64,000 bases of DNA from Mesorhizobium sp. M2D.F.Ca.ET.226.01.1.1 (GTDB lineage Bacteria; Pseudomonadota; Alphaproteobacteria; Rhizobiales; Rhizobiaceae), in the NCBI RefSeq assembly GCF_004022705.2, contig NZ_RZOY02000001.1, positions 564,956 to 628,955 of the forward strand, given 5' to 3'. Positions 17,237-27,447 of the stretch are shown piece by piece. Every line of letters begins with the position of its first letter. Positions within the stretch are counted from its first letter, which is position 1. Position numbers and translations under genes: made by a program. Below the pieces are notes generated by a model, which was given only the letters and a program-made list of their open reading frames with translations, ran no database searches and was not told where the DNA came from.

Positions 17237-19348
17237 TCAAGTCTTGCCGGTCACTTTCAGGGCATAGGCGTAAATGTAGGCGATCTCCTCCAGCCGCGAG
17301 AAGCGACCCGACGCACCGGCATGGCCGGAATCCATGTTGATCTTGAACAGCACGGGATTGTCGCCCGTTTTGCGTTCGCGCAGCCGCGCCACCCATTTCG
17401 CCGGCTCCCAATAGGTGACGCGCGGATCGGTCAGGCCCGCCAGCGCCAGGATGGGCGGGTAGTCGAGCGCCGCGACATTGTCGTAGGGCGAATAGGCCGC
17501 GATCGTTGCATAGTCGTCGGCCGACGCGATCGGGTTGCCCCATTCGGGCCATTCCGGCGGCGTCAGCGGCAGGCTGGCGTCGAGCATGGTGGTGAGCACG
17601 TCGACGAACGGCACCTCGGCGACGATGCCGCCGAAGCTTTCGGGCGCCATGTTGGCGATTGCTCCCATCAGCATGCCGCCGGCCGAGCCGCCTTGCGCGA
17701 CGATGCGGTCGTGCTTTGTGTAGCGCTCGGCCACGAGATGGCGCGCGCAGGCGATGAAATCGGTGAAGGTGTTCATCTTCTTCGCCCGCTTGCCGTCATC
17801 GTACCAGCCATAGCCCTTATCCTTGCCGCCGCGCACATGCGCGATGGCATAGACGAAGCCGCGATCGACCAGCGACAGGCAGTTCGTGTTGAAGGCCGAA
17901 GGCACCGTGATGCCGTAGGAGCCGTAGCCGTAGAGCAGGCAAGGCGCCGAGCCGTCCAGTGGCGTGTCGCGGTGGTACAGCAGCGAGATCGGCACCAGTT
18001 CGCCATCGGCGGCGGGCGCCATCAGGCGGCGCGTGACATAATTGTCCGGATCGTGGCCGGATGGCACTTCCTGCGTTTTCAGCAACGCGCGCTCGCGAGT
18101 GCGCATGTTGTAGTCGAACACCTGCGCTGGCGTCGTCATCGACGAGTAAGTGAAGCGCATCACTTCGGTGTCGTATTCGTAAGAGCCGGAGAGGCCGAGC
18201 GAGAAAGCCTCCTCGTCGAAGGAAATGAAATGCTCCTCGCCGCTGGCGCGCTCGCGCACCACGATGCGCGGCAGCCCCTCCTTGCGCTCGAGCCTGACCA
18301 TGTGATGCTTGAAACCGAGCACCGAGAGGATCAGCCGTCCAGGCTCGTGCGGCACCAGTTCCTGCCAGTTGGCGCGCACCGGATTGCCGACCGGCGCGGT
18401 CATGATCTTGAAATCCTTGGCGCCATCGGCATTGGTCAGGATGAAGAAGACGTCGCCGCCTTCTTCCAGGTCATATTGCAGCCCGGTCTCGCGCACCGCC
18501 ACCAGCTTGGGCTCCGCGGAAGGATCGCTGGCCGGCAGAAGCCGATACTCCGATGTCTCATGGTCGTTGATGCCGATCATGATCCAGTCATTGGCGCGCG
18601 TGCCGCTCACATCCATGAAGAAGCCCGGATCGGTCTCCTCATAGATCAGCCGGTCATTCTCCTGCTTGTCGCCGAGCGCGTGGAAGAACACTTTCGACGG
18701 GCGATGATTGTCGTCGAGACGGGTGTAGAAAAAGCCGTCATCGCCGGCGTTCCACACCCCGCCGCCGCCCGTGTCCGGGATCTGGTCGGCAAGCTCCAGG
18801 CCGCTCGCAAGATCGCGCACGCGCAGCGTGAAGAATTCCGAGCCCTTGTCGTCGAAGGCCCAGAGCAGCTTCCTGTGGTCGGCCGAATGGTCGACGCCGC
18901 CCAGCCGGAAATAGGCCTTGCCGTCGGCCTCCGCGTCGCCGTCGAGCAGGATTTCGTCGGCGCCGCCGTCGCGCGGCGTGCGGAAATAGCGCGGCTGCTG
19001 GCCGCCCAGCCGGAAGGACGAGCCATAGGCGTAGGGCCCGTCCTTCATCGGCACGCTCGAGTCGTCTTCCTTGATACGGCCCTTCATTTCGGCAAAGAGC
19101 TTGCCGCGCAAGTCGGCCGTGCCGGCCATCAGCGCGGCCTGATAGGCGTTTTCAGCCTCGAGATGGGCACGGATCCGGCCGTCGAGCAGGGAAGGGTCTC
19201 GGAACACGGCCTGCCAGTTGTCGGCCCGCATCCAGGCATAGTCGTCGCTGCGGGTAATGCCGTGATGGGTGTCGGACACCGGACGTTTCTCAGGCGTCGG
19301 CGGGTTGGCGGTCGGGAAGGCGGAAGTCAAGGTGGAGGCTCTGGTCAT
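17237..19348 (-). CDS. ptrB: Oligopeptidase B-type S9 serine peptidase
   Basis: 703 aa, the usual length. A seven-bladed propeller (about 70-400, with GGVDHSADHRKLLW-like blades) is followed by an alpha/beta-hydrolase catalytic domain. The nucleophile Ser is in GGSAGGMLMG, Asp in LAGLTDPRV and His in DSGHAGASGRF. The enzyme cleaves peptides after basic residues in the cytoplasm. It starts with an acceptable ATG at 19348. A large open frame on the other strand is an artefact of GC bias. Confidence 0.93.
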   Translation of the reverse strand: MTRASTLTSAFPTANPPTPEKRPVSDTHHGITRSDDYAWMRADNWQAVFRDPSLLDGRIRAHLEAENAYQAALMAGTADLRGKLFAEMKGRIKEDDSSVPMKDGPYAYGSSFRLGGQQPRYFRTPRDGGADEILLDGDAEADGKAYFRLGGVDHSADHRKLLWAFDDKGSEFFTLRVRDLASGLELADQIPDTGGGGVWNAGDDGFFYTRLDDNHRPSKVFFHALGDKQENDRLIYEETDPGFFMDVSGTRANDWIMIGINDHETSEYRLLPASDPSAEPKLVAVRETGLQYDLEEGGDVFFILTNADGAKDFKIMTAPVGNPVRANWQELVPHEPGRLILSVLGFKHHMVRLERKEGLPRIVVRERASGEEHFISFDEEAFSLGLSGSYEYDTEVMRFTYSSMTTPAQVFDYNMRTRERALLKTQEVPSGHDPDNYVTRRLMAPAADGELVPISLLYHRDTPLDGSAPCLLYGYGSYGITVPSAFNTNCLSLVDRGFVYAIAHVRGGKDKGYGWYDDGKRAKKMNTFTDFIACARHLVAERYTKHDRIVAQGGSAGGMLMGAIANMAPESFGGIVAEVPFVDVLTTMLDASLPLTPPEWPEWGNPIASADDYATIAAYSPYDNVAALDYPPILALAGLTDPRVTYWEPAKWVARLRERKTGDNPVLFKINMDSGHAGASGRFSRLEEIAYIYAYALKVTGKT

Positions 19349-19457
19349 TATGTCTCGCTGCGGAATCTGCTTGAATACCGAATGAACACACCGCTTAGCG
19401 GCGGTTCAAGGGGCGCGGTCCAGGTTGGTCTTCAAAAGCCAGGCTGAAGGGGGAAAG

Positions 19458-19826
19458 ATGAAATCCTGTGTTCTTATGGCCATGGCAGTTGCCGTCGCCG
19501 CGTCGGTTCCGGCTTTTTCCAGCCAGTCTCATGCAACCGTCTTTGCCGCCTGGCAAGTGGCCGGGGTGCCGTTCGGCGATACGCTCAATGCGCGAAAATA
19601 TCCTTCCAACGCATCGCAGAAAGAGGCCGCCTATTCGAACGGCACCGTGCTGCAGATGACCGGCCGCTGCACCGGTGGCGTAAACCTGCTCGATATCGCC
19701 GGGCAACCGAGCCGGAAGCAGCGCCGGGCGATCCGTTATCGCTGGTGCGAGGTTTGGCACGACCCGGCGCGGAATGGCCATTTCGTCACCGGCTGGGTCT
19801 ACGGCAAGTACATCGCGCCCTACTGA
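19458..19826 (+). CDS. Small secreted SH3-like protein
   Basis: 122 aa. Signal peptide MKSCVLMAMAVAVAASVPAFS. The mature part FGDTLNARKYPSNASQ then VLQMTGRCTGGVNLLDIAG then RWCEVWHD then GWVYGKYIAPY follows the bacterial SH3 (SH3b) layout, in which an LNVR-like start and a GWV(Y) end are conserved. One disulfide is possible. An AGGGGGAAAG site sits just before ATG 19458. Function is unknown; such proteins often associate with the cell wall. Confidence 0.78.
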   Translation: MKSCVLMAMAVAVAASVPAFSSQSHATVFAAWQVAGVPFGDTLNARKYPSNASQKEAAYSNGTVLQMTGRCTGGVNLLDIAGQPSRKQRRAIRYRWCEVWHDPARNGHFVTGWVYGKYIAPY

Positions 19827-20241
19827 GGGATCCGTCATCCGCCTTGCCGGGTCGGCCAGCGAGGCGGTGTCCTGGCGCTGCGTTGTGCCGCAGGATTCAT
19901 CGCGCTGGTGGAACAGGCCTCCAAGCATTGGCCAAGAATTGGACACCGTGTCGGCCGGCGATCGGATGTCTAACACATGCATGACGTCACGTCATGGCAT
20001 GCTGGTCTGGCCAGAAAAATCTCGCGAAGTTACACGGCGCACGAATTTTTGAAGCTGAATCGGCAATATTTGATGAATATCGGCGAATATAAGTGAATAG
20101 GCGAATTGACTTACTTGCGATGCAGCGCCATTAAGATAACGCGACGCGAATCACAGGCTTTCCTGCATGGAATTCGCGCGATGCCCGATCCTAGAAAAAG
20201 GGCGCAGTTTTAGAAACAACTCTCGTTGGGGCCTTAGAACT
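19827..20241. other. Long mucR upstream region, no gene
   Basis: A 415-base gap. Bases about 20000-20160 are distinctly AT-rich with many T/A runs (GAATATTTGATGAATATCGGCGAATATAAG-like stretches), the type of DNA bound by MucR/Ros proteins, so autoregulation is likely. No convincing ORF. The small in-frame ATG at 20167 upstream of mucR is not favoured. Confidence 0.6.
20106..20137 (+). promoter_or_regulatory. Possible mucR promoter
   Basis: TTGACT (20106-20111) resembles a -35 element. ATTAAG or TAAGAT (20130-20137) could be the -10 at an 18- or 20-base spacing. This would leave a leader of roughly 100 bases before ATG 20242. The spacing is not ideal, so the call is tentative. Confidence 0.35.
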
Positions 20242-20667
20242 ATGGAAATCGTCGAAACACCTTCCAAAAACGGTGATGCGCTGATCGAGCTGACCGCCGA
20301 TGTCGTCGCCGCTTATGTCAGCAACAACCCGGTGCCCGTTGGGGAACTGCCGAACCTTATCGCCGACGTCCATGCCGCGCTGGGCCGGGTCGGCGGCTCG
20401 CCGGAGCAGCCGTCGGCCGAGAAGCAGAAGCCGGCCGTCAACCCGAAGCGCTCCGTCCATGACGACTATATCGTCTGTCTCGAGGACGGAAAGAAGTTCA
20501 AGTCGCTGAAGCGTCACCTGATGACCCACTACAATCTCACGCCGGAAGAATACCGCGAGAAGTGGGGCCTGGACGCCAACTACCCGATGGTCGCGCCCAA
20601 TTACGCGGCCGCCCGCTCGCAACTCGCCAAGAAGATGGGTCTGGGCCGCAAGCGCAAGGGCCGCTGA
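20242..20667 (+). CDS. mucR: MucR/Ros-family transcriptional regulator
   Basis: 141 aa. It begins with the conserved [32 protein letters not shown] region. The DNA-binding domain at about 80-140 is [26 protein letters not shown]. The zinc-finger core reads C-x2-D-x9-H-x3-H (CLEDG...RHLMTH), so the second classical Cys is Asp. This is a variant also known in Mesorhizobium Ros homologues. MucR proteins are H-NS-like global regulators of exopolysaccharide, motility and virulence or symbiosis genes. The exoX-like gene at 53875 is a candidate target. Confidence 0.93.
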   Translation: MEIVETPSKNGDALIELTADVVAAYVSNNPVPVGELPNLIADVHAALGRVGGSPEQPSAEKQKPAVNPKRSVHDDYIVCLEDGKKFKSLKRHLMTHYNLTPEEYREKWGLDANYPMVAPNYAAARSQLAKKMGLGRKRKGR

Positions 20668-20678
20668 TCGACTTCAGC

Positions 20679-20777
20679 TAGAGCAATTCCAGGAAAAGTG
20701 TGAGCGGTCTTCCGTCCGGAATTGCGTAAAACAAGGAGATAGGGCGTTTTCACCGTTTCCGTGAAATGGTGAAACGT
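20679..20777 (+). repeat. Intergenic palindromic repeat, family A (full copy)
   Basis: It begins TAGAGCAATTCC and forms a hairpin with GGAATTGCG (about 20718). A second hairpin follows (GCGTTTTCACCGTTTCC then GTGAAATGGTGAAACG). It lies between the mucR stop and its probable terminator, so it is transcribed. Confidence 0.8.
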
Positions 20778-20794
20778 ACTAGGCAAGCAGTTCG

Positions 20795-20824
20795 ACGGCG
20801 CCCTGTGGGGCGCCGTTTTGCTTT
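20795..20824 (+). terminator. Rho-independent terminator downstream of mucR
   Basis: ACGGCGCCC (20795-20803) and GGGCGCCGT (20808-20816) form a strong stem with loop TGTG, followed by TTTGCTTT. The position, before the convergent sufE stop, suits termination of mucR. Confidence 0.85.
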
Positions 20825-20840
20825 CAGCAAGGCTCTCGGA

Positions 20841-21269
20841 TTAGGCCGGCTGTTTCAGCGCCGCTTCGGCGTCGCGCTTGATGCGCTTGACCATCGAGCG
20901 CAGGCCATTGGCGCGCTGCGGCGACAGATGCTCGTCCAGGCCGAGCTCCTTCAGCGTCGCTTCGGCATCCGTATTCTGGATTTCGCTTGCATGCCGGCCT
21001 GAAAACAGCGCCAGCATGATGGCGACGAGGCCGCGCACGATATGGGCGTCCGAATCGCCCTGGAAGCTGATCACCGGATCGGCACCCGCTCCCTGCTCTG
21101 TGGTGAGCCAAACCTGGCTCACGCATCCAGGCACCTTGTTGGCAGCCGTGCGCTCCGCCTCAGGAAAAGGCGGCAGGCCTTCGCCGAGCTCGATCACGTA
21201 GCGATAGCGGTCCTCCCACTCGTCGAGCAGGGAAAAGTCGTCGCGGATCGTCTGGATCGGGGTAGTCAT
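20841..21269 (-). CDS. sufE: SufE-family Fe-S assembly protein
   Basis: 142 aa. The typical start TIRDDFSLLDEWEDRYRYVIELGE leads to the active-site Cys in NKVPGCVSQVWL. That Cys accepts persulfide sulfur from a SufS-type cysteine desulfurase for iron-sulfur cluster assembly in the cytoplasm. The rest (FSGRHASEIQNTD, LKELGLDEHLSPQRANGL) matches the family. ATG 21269 is preferred to the ATG three codons upstream (21278) because family proteins start at TTPIQ. No suf neighbours are present, which is common for rhizobial sufE. Confidence 0.92.
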   Translation of the reverse strand: MTTPIQTIRDDFSLLDEWEDRYRYVIELGEGLPPFPEAERTAANKVPGCVSQVWLTTEQGAGADPVISFQGDSDAHIVRGLVAIMLALFSGRHASEIQNTDAEATLKELGLDEHLSPQRANGLRSMVKRIKRDAEAALKQPA

Positions 21270-21355
21270 GGTCCGCATATAGTGACCCGGCTCGGCCGCG
21301 TCACGGAAAAAGAAAGTCGCCGCGGGCGTCGAGAGGTCGGACCGGCCCGCGGCGT

Positions 21356-21489
21356 TAGAGCAATTCCAGGAAAAGTGCGAAGCGGTTTTCCGTCCGGAAT
21401 TGCGCGAGAAACCAAAGAAAGACCAATTCCAGGAAAGTGTGACGCGGTTAGGCTCGGCGGCTTCGCCGTAGCCTTCTTCCGGAATTGCG
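21356..21489 (+). repeat. Two tandem family A palindromic repeats, one with an inserted hairpin
   Basis: Copy one is 21356-21404 (TAGAGCAATTCC ... GGAATTGCG). Copy two is 21421-21489 with the same outer arms. In copy two the centre contains an extra perfect-looking hairpin at 21451-21473 (GGCTCGGCG / CGCCGTAGCC). The array fills the gap between sufE and the DUF5330-like gene. Confidence 0.8.
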
Positions 21490-21521
21490 CCAAAAAGACA
21501 GAGCGAACGGCTGGAAAGCTC

Positions 21522-21914
21522 TCAGTTCTTGACGGTCAGCATCACCGGAATGTTGACCTTGGCGGGCAGCACGATGTCCTCGGCGACGCTGCCGGTGGTC
21601 GTGACGGAGCCATCCGCGACCTTCGTCTCGGGCGCGGCTGCCTGCCCGGACTGCTGGTCGTCTATCATGGCAGCGGCGATCTTGGCCGTTTCCTTGGCGC
21701 GAACGGTGATGGTGTACATGGCCGATTTGCCGGTTTCGCAGACGTCAGGCTTGCGCTCGCAGAGCCCCGCGATGTCGCCGACCGCTTCGCGCGCCGCAAA
21801 CAACGCCTGGATCGGTCCGACGCTCTGCTGGCCGTCTTCGCCCGGGCCGACGCCGAACGGCAGCGCCAGCAGCACCAGCGAAAACCAGAAAGCCATTCTG
21901 ATCAGAAAGCCCAT
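21522..21914 (-). CDS. DUF5330-like small exported protein
   Basis: 130 aa. The N-terminus MGFLIRMAFWFSLVLLALPFG is a hydrophobic signal or anchor segment. It is followed by a domain with a Cys pair (LCERKPDVCETG) and a C-terminal Ala/Thr-rich tail. I recall this start and the CERKPDVC motif from the rhizobial DUF5330 family, whose function is unknown. It lies upstream of sufE on the same strand but is separated from it by repeats, so co-transcription is uncertain. Confidence 0.72.
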   Translation of the reverse strand: MGFLIRMAFWFSLVLLALPFGVGPGEDGQQSVGPIQALFAAREAVGDIAGLCERKPDVCETGKSAMYTITVRAKETAKIAAAMIDDQQSGQAAAPETKVADGSVTTTGSVAEDIVLPAKVNIPVMLTVKN

Positions 21915-22395
21915 CTTACTTGCCTCTCATCCGGGAGGGATCGTGTATCCATCCGTGACGGATCATGCATCCTCTTTTATGGGCGCCATAATGGCATGCT
22001 CACGCAAAAGACGGCTTGCAGCGAAGCCGCGAATTTTCCTCAAATTTTAGGCAAATTCGAAAGGATTGGTTTTGATGCCGACTTGTGTCGAATCTCATCG
22101 ACTGCATTAACTTTATGATAACCATATATCCTATTGTCATTGAACGTTTTTTCATTCTATGGCGATTAGCCGGATCAGGTTCTGGCCCGTTTTGGCACAG
22201 GCCTCGTGGCTAACCCGCCGTTTACCATGGCGGCAACTCGGCGTGCTTTGCGGCGCCGGCATCACAATATTTGCCCTGGGGCGGGCCGCCGGCTCCGTCA
22301 GCCTTATCCATTCCTTAAACGCTGGATGCGAGTTTCAAGTCATTGATTGAGTCACCTGCCAGGCAGGGCGTTTTTTACCACCGGGTACGCGTGCG
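21915..22395. other. Long AT-rich intergenic region upstream of histidine kinase
   Basis: 481 bases without a supported gene. The middle (about 22010-22160) is AT-rich and could hold divergent promoters. A 63-codon frame (22159-22350) starts ATG GCG ATT and is followed by a weak GC hairpin and T6 (22371-22376). It might be a small peptide or leader, but there is no Shine-Dalgarno and no recognisable homology. Confidence 0.5.
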
Positions 22396-24195
<1,800 letters not shown>

Positions 24196-24969
24196 GGTCG
24201 TCGAACCCGAGCGCGGCGTTCTTGCCGAGGGCGCCGTTGCCGTCGGCCAGATGATCGCAAGCAATCCGGTTCTGGTCGGCGGTTCGACCGCTTTCCTGGT
24301 GACGCTGTTCTATGTCTCGGCCAACGCGCTCTGGTATCAGCCCTTTCCGCATCCCGGCGCTTTCTTCGCCACCCGAAGCATCGAGAATTTCCCGCACACC
24401 CTATCCAACGAATCGGAAACCACCATCAACATCCTGCGCCAGGCGCCGGCACAGCAGACGCCCAAGCCCGATCCGGTCGTCGAGCAGGTGCAGGGCATCC
24501 TGAAGGATCTCAACTTCTATGACGGCACGGTTGACGGCTTGACAGGCCCGGCCACCCGCAAGGCCATCCAGGCCTATCAGCTGAAAGTCGGGCTGCCGGG
24601 GTCGGGCGAGATTGACGGCGCGCTGCTCGATCAGCTTGGCGCGCGCCAGACGACCGCTGCCATTCCGCATCCGATGCCGCGGCCGGCCGATGTCGCCGCC
24701 GCCAAACCGCCGGTGATCCCGGTGTCGACCCCGGCCGATGGCGGCACGCAGTCGCCCGATGCCCGCATCGTCAAGATCCAGGCCGGCCTGAAGGCCTTCG
24801 GCAACAATGACATGCAGCTCGACGGCAAAGTCGGCGCCCGCACCAAATCCGCGATCAAGGAATTCCAGGCCTTGTTCGGCCTGCCTGAGACCGGCGAGCC
24901 CGATGAGGCCGTCTACGTCAAGATGCGCGAGATCGGCCTGACCAACTGAGCGGGGGCATCCGAACCTGC

Positions 24970-25260
24970 TTATTCAAGCCAATGCTCGGGGTCTCGCATC
25001 CCGTGAACAACAGCCACGGCCAGGATGCCGTAGTCCATTGGCTCGTAGATAACGATATATCGACCCTCCACGAGAACACGTGCCGTGGCGCTCAACTCTG
25101 GTCGAGCAACCCCCATATTTGGATGATTGCAGGCGAGTTCCAGCTTGTCGAAAATGCGCCCTAAAAGGCTGTCCGCCGCCCTTTCGCTGTCAGCTGCAAT
25201 ATGGCGCCAAATGTTCTTGAGATCTTGTTCCGCGCGAGGTGTAAGTCGATAGCTAGCCAC
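24970..25260 (-). CDS. parE: ParE/RelE-type toxin
   Basis: 96 aa. The sequence YRLTPRAEQDLKNIWRHIAADSERAADSLLGRIFDKLELACNHPNMG and the end RYIVIYEPMDYGILAVAVVHGMRDPEHWL are typical ParE-family toxins (DNA gyrase poisons in characterised cases). Its start overlaps the antitoxin gene end by eight bases, antitoxin first, the usual order. Confidence 0.9.
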   Translation of the reverse strand: MASYRLTPRAEQDLKNIWRHIAADSERAADSLLGRIFDKLELACNHPNMGVARPELSATARVLVEGRYIVIYEPMDYGILAVAVVHGMRDPEHWLE

Positions 25261-25531
25261 GTTCCGCGCGCTCGGCTTTCAGAGCGCGCAGAAAGGCGCG
25301 GCGATCGATCTCATGGCCTTCGCCACTCGCCATTCCTTCGTCATAGGCCTGCTTCAATTGTGCGAGTTCTAGCACGCGAAGCTCCTCGCGGTGCTCCCAC
25401 AGCCTGAGGGCCTCTCTGACGATTTCGCTGTTCGAGGCATAGTCGCCACTCTCGACCGCATCCTGCAAACGGGCGGCCTGTTTCGGCGTGAGCGATATCG
25501 TGAGCGTGCGCATTGCTTGGCTTTTCATCAT
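25253..25531 (-). CDS. parD: ParD-type antitoxin (ribbon-helix-helix)
   Basis: 92 aa. RTLTISLTPKQAARLQDAVESGDYASNSEIVREALRLWEHRE is a ribbon-helix-helix DNA-binding domain, followed by a charged C-terminal tail that would wrap the toxin. AAAGGA lies immediately before the first two ATGs (25531, 25528). The homology start at ATG 25513 has no clear site, so the exact start is uncertain. The protein is expected to neutralise ParE and repress its own operon. Confidence 0.88.
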   Translation of the reverse strand: MMKSQAMRTLTISLTPKQAARLQDAVESGDYASNSEIVREALRLWEHREELRVLELAQLKQAYDEGMASGEGHEIDRRAFLRALKAERAERG

Positions 25532-25654
25532 TCCTTTATAGCGCTCTTAACAAAACCTAACAAGATTTGTTAGAGCGTATCTCTTCGATGTCCAGCCTCT
25601 CGCGGGCATAGCTGAATCTCGCTAGACAGGCTGCATGTCATCCGGAACCATCCC

Positions 25655-26002
25655 ATGCGCGTAACCACCGATCTCTGGGTTTCGGCCCTTGTGCGTCGTG
25701 TCTTCGGCGCCGGCGGCTTTGCGGCGATCGTCAAGCGCGGCGCCACCGAGGCGGGCGCCGTCTTCGTGCTGTCGCGCGGACGGATGGGGGAGGTGGCGCT
25801 CTACGGGCCGGCGTCGCAGACGAGCTACGATTCGGCCAAGCCTGACGAGCGCTTCTTCACCATGCTCGATGCCGGCGACGATGGTTCGGCCTTCGATGCG
25901 CGCCTGGAGCGGGAGAAGAAATTCGATCCCGACATCTGGGTCGTCGAGATCGAAGCGGGGACCGTTCCGGTCGAAGAGCTTCTTTCCGTGAAGGCGGAAT
26001 AA
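25655..26002 (+). CDS. DUF1491-family protein
   Basis: 115 aa. The start RVTTDLWVSALVRRVFGAGGFAAIVKRGATEAGAVFV, and the DERFFTMLDAGDD and DIWVVEIE segments, are those of DUF1491, a small alphaproteobacterial family of unknown function. No signal peptide or membrane segment. Convergent with the DUF2336 gene. Confidence 0.85.
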   Translation: MRVTTDLWVSALVRRVFGAGGFAAIVKRGATEAGAVFVLSRGRMGEVALYGPASQTSYDSAKPDERFFTMLDAGDDGSAFDARLEREKKFDPDIWVVEIEAGTVPVEELLSVKAE

Positions 26003-26007
26003 CCGCG

Positions 26008-27012
26008 TCAGGATGCCTTGAGGCCAGAGCTCGCCTGGTCGCTGTTCGACGCTTGGTGCTCGGCGCTGGATGTGTCGGACGAATTGCCACGGATCGCCCG
26101 CGAAAGGCTCTCGGTCTTCCAGGCGCGCACCTTGTCGAGCGCCGCTTCGCGGGGCAGGAGCCGGTAGCGGTCGAGAAAGAGCCGGATCGCCTGCGGATGC
26201 GGGAACTCGCCGGGATAGACCGCCACCGCGATCAGGAAGGCCCTGTCTTCGCTGAGGTCGAGGGCGCGCAGCGCGGCAAGCAATGCGGCATAGCCTGATT
26301 GCCCGGTCACCGAGCGGGCCGTCGCGAAGTCGATCTCCAGCGCGTCGGCAAGCGCGGTCTGGAAGAAGGCCGCATTGCCGGTCAGCGCCGTCTCGCGCAG
26401 CTTCACATAGGCCGGTTGGCCGAGGAAGGCGTTCACATGGGCACTTTCGTCGGCCGGTCGCATCATCGAACGCAGGCGGCGCCGCGCGTTCTCCGCGGCT
26501 TCGCCAGGCGTCGGATGACCGGTGTCCGCCTTGGCTGCCGGCTCGGGTCTCGGCGCCAGCTCGGTGACCGTTTCCGGCGGCCGCGTCTTGACCAGCGTCG
26601 GCCTTTCCAGCGCGCGGATCAGGTCGGCGATCGTCGAGTTGAGCTCCTTGCGGCGCGCAATGGCGCGCGCATGCGGCAGCCCGTGCCGGCCGATCAGCGC
26701 GATCAGGTCGATGTCGTTCAGCGCGTTGGAGCGGGTAAGCAGCGGTGCTGCGATCTCGACCGGCTCTTCGGCCAGCCGTCTGACCAGGGCGGTCGGCGCA
26801 TATTCGCATTCGGAGAGCGCGGCGGCGACATAGCGGCGCGACTCGACCGAGACCTCGTCGAACAGCGGCAGCGTCAGATCCTCGAGCTGGGCAATCTCGC
26901 GGCGCGAGGGACGCGTCAGCGAGCAGAAGGCCGACACGGCGGCGCGGAACAGCCTTTCGGCTTTTCCCGCTTCGGTCCGGATAGCGATTTGCCTGAAATC
27001 CGAAGATGACAC
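26008..27012 (-). CDS. DUF2336-family protein
   Basis: About 334 aa from GTG 27012. All-helical, with HEAT-like repeats at the N-terminus (LFRAAVSAFCSLTRPSRREIAQLEDLTLPLFDEVS, then YVAAALSECEYAPTALVRRLAEEPVEIAAPLL). This matches DUF2336 proteins, some of which are flagellar or stress-related in Caulobacter. The middle is Pro/Lys-rich and disordered. The C-terminus again has helices (AALRALDLSEDRAFLIAVAVYPGEFPHPQAIRLFLDRY). The frame is open to 27054 with other non-ATG starts; none has a strong ribosome site. Confidence 0.82.
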   Translation of the reverse strand: MSSSDFRQIAIRTEAGKAERLFRAAVSAFCSLTRPSRREIAQLEDLTLPLFDEVSVESRRYVAAALSECEYAPTALVRRLAEEPVEIAAPLLTRSNALNDIDLIALIGRHGLPHARAIARRKELNSTIADLIRALERPTLVKTRPPETVTELAPRPEPAAKADTGHPTPGEAAENARRRLRSMMRPADESAHVNAFLGQPAYVKLRETALTGNAAFFQTALADALEIDFATARSVTGQSGYAALLAALRALDLSEDRAFLIAVAVYPGEFPHPQAIRLFLDRYRLLPREAALDKVRAWKTESLSRAIRGNSSDTSSAEHQASNSDQASSGLKAS

Positions 27013-27201
27013 GGAGGATACGCCCGACACTCGACACAGTCCCGAACCGCGCAATCCGACAGGGCCGGTTTCGCAACTCCAGGAAAAACAAACATCAAAT
27101 TAGCCGCGATCCGTTAGCGCTCCGTTAACCCTCTAAGCCCCTTAATCAACTTTGGAGGCGTTGCGTTGTGCTCCGGTCAAACCGAGAGGAATGCGCGAAC
27201 C

Positions 27202-27390
27202 ATGGGCATGGTCCTGTCTTTTGTGCCGCGAGCGGCACCTGTAAATCGAGCAAGTCACGACACCACTACGGCGGCGGCGGTCATCATTTTCCCCGGCGTC
27301 CGCTACGAATTGCGTCCGCAGGCCAGCGAGGCTCAGCCCGGCAGTCCGGACAAGCCCGGCTCGCCGCCACCTTCGACGCCGCATCACTGA
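27202..27390 (+). CDS. Tiny conserved-looking protein (IIFPGVRYE type)
   Basis: 62 aa. I do not know a function. The start MGMVLSFVPRAAP, then AAAVIIFPGVRYELR and a proline-rich tail, resembles short rhizobial hypothetical proteins with the same two motifs. GAGAGGA lies upstream of ATG 27202, about 11 bases away. No membrane segment long enough to be certain. It is divergent from the DUF2336 gene and convergent with the DUF1254 gene. Confidence 0.6.
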   Translation: MGMVLSFVPRAAPVNRASHDTTTAAAVIIFPGVRYELRPQASEAQPGSPDKPGSPPPSTPHH

Positions 27391-27447
27391 TAGGTCGTTG
27401 ACGTAAATTTCCGGAAGTCGCCAGGCCTAACCGTTCCCGGCAATGCT

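Noticed and set aside
17216..19447. 743-aa plus-strand frame opposite the oligopeptidase gene
   Set aside because: Exact mirror of a well-supported S9 peptidase gene; composition is Arg/His/Val-rich and has no motifs.
22159..22350. 63-aa frame in the intergenic region before the histidine kinase gene
   Set aside because: No ribosome site and no recognised homology; only its downstream T-tract argues for it, so it is noted in the intergenic entry but not called.
25622..27091. 489-aa minus-strand frame over DUF1491 and DUF2336 genes
   Set aside because: Overlaps the DUF2336 gene in another frame and is Arg-rich; the DUF2336 frame has the family motifs.
27097..27150. Possible CtrA box in TTAA-rich sequence
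   Set aside because: TTAACC and TTAATC are present but the spacing is 13 bases between the TTAA cores, not the seven required.
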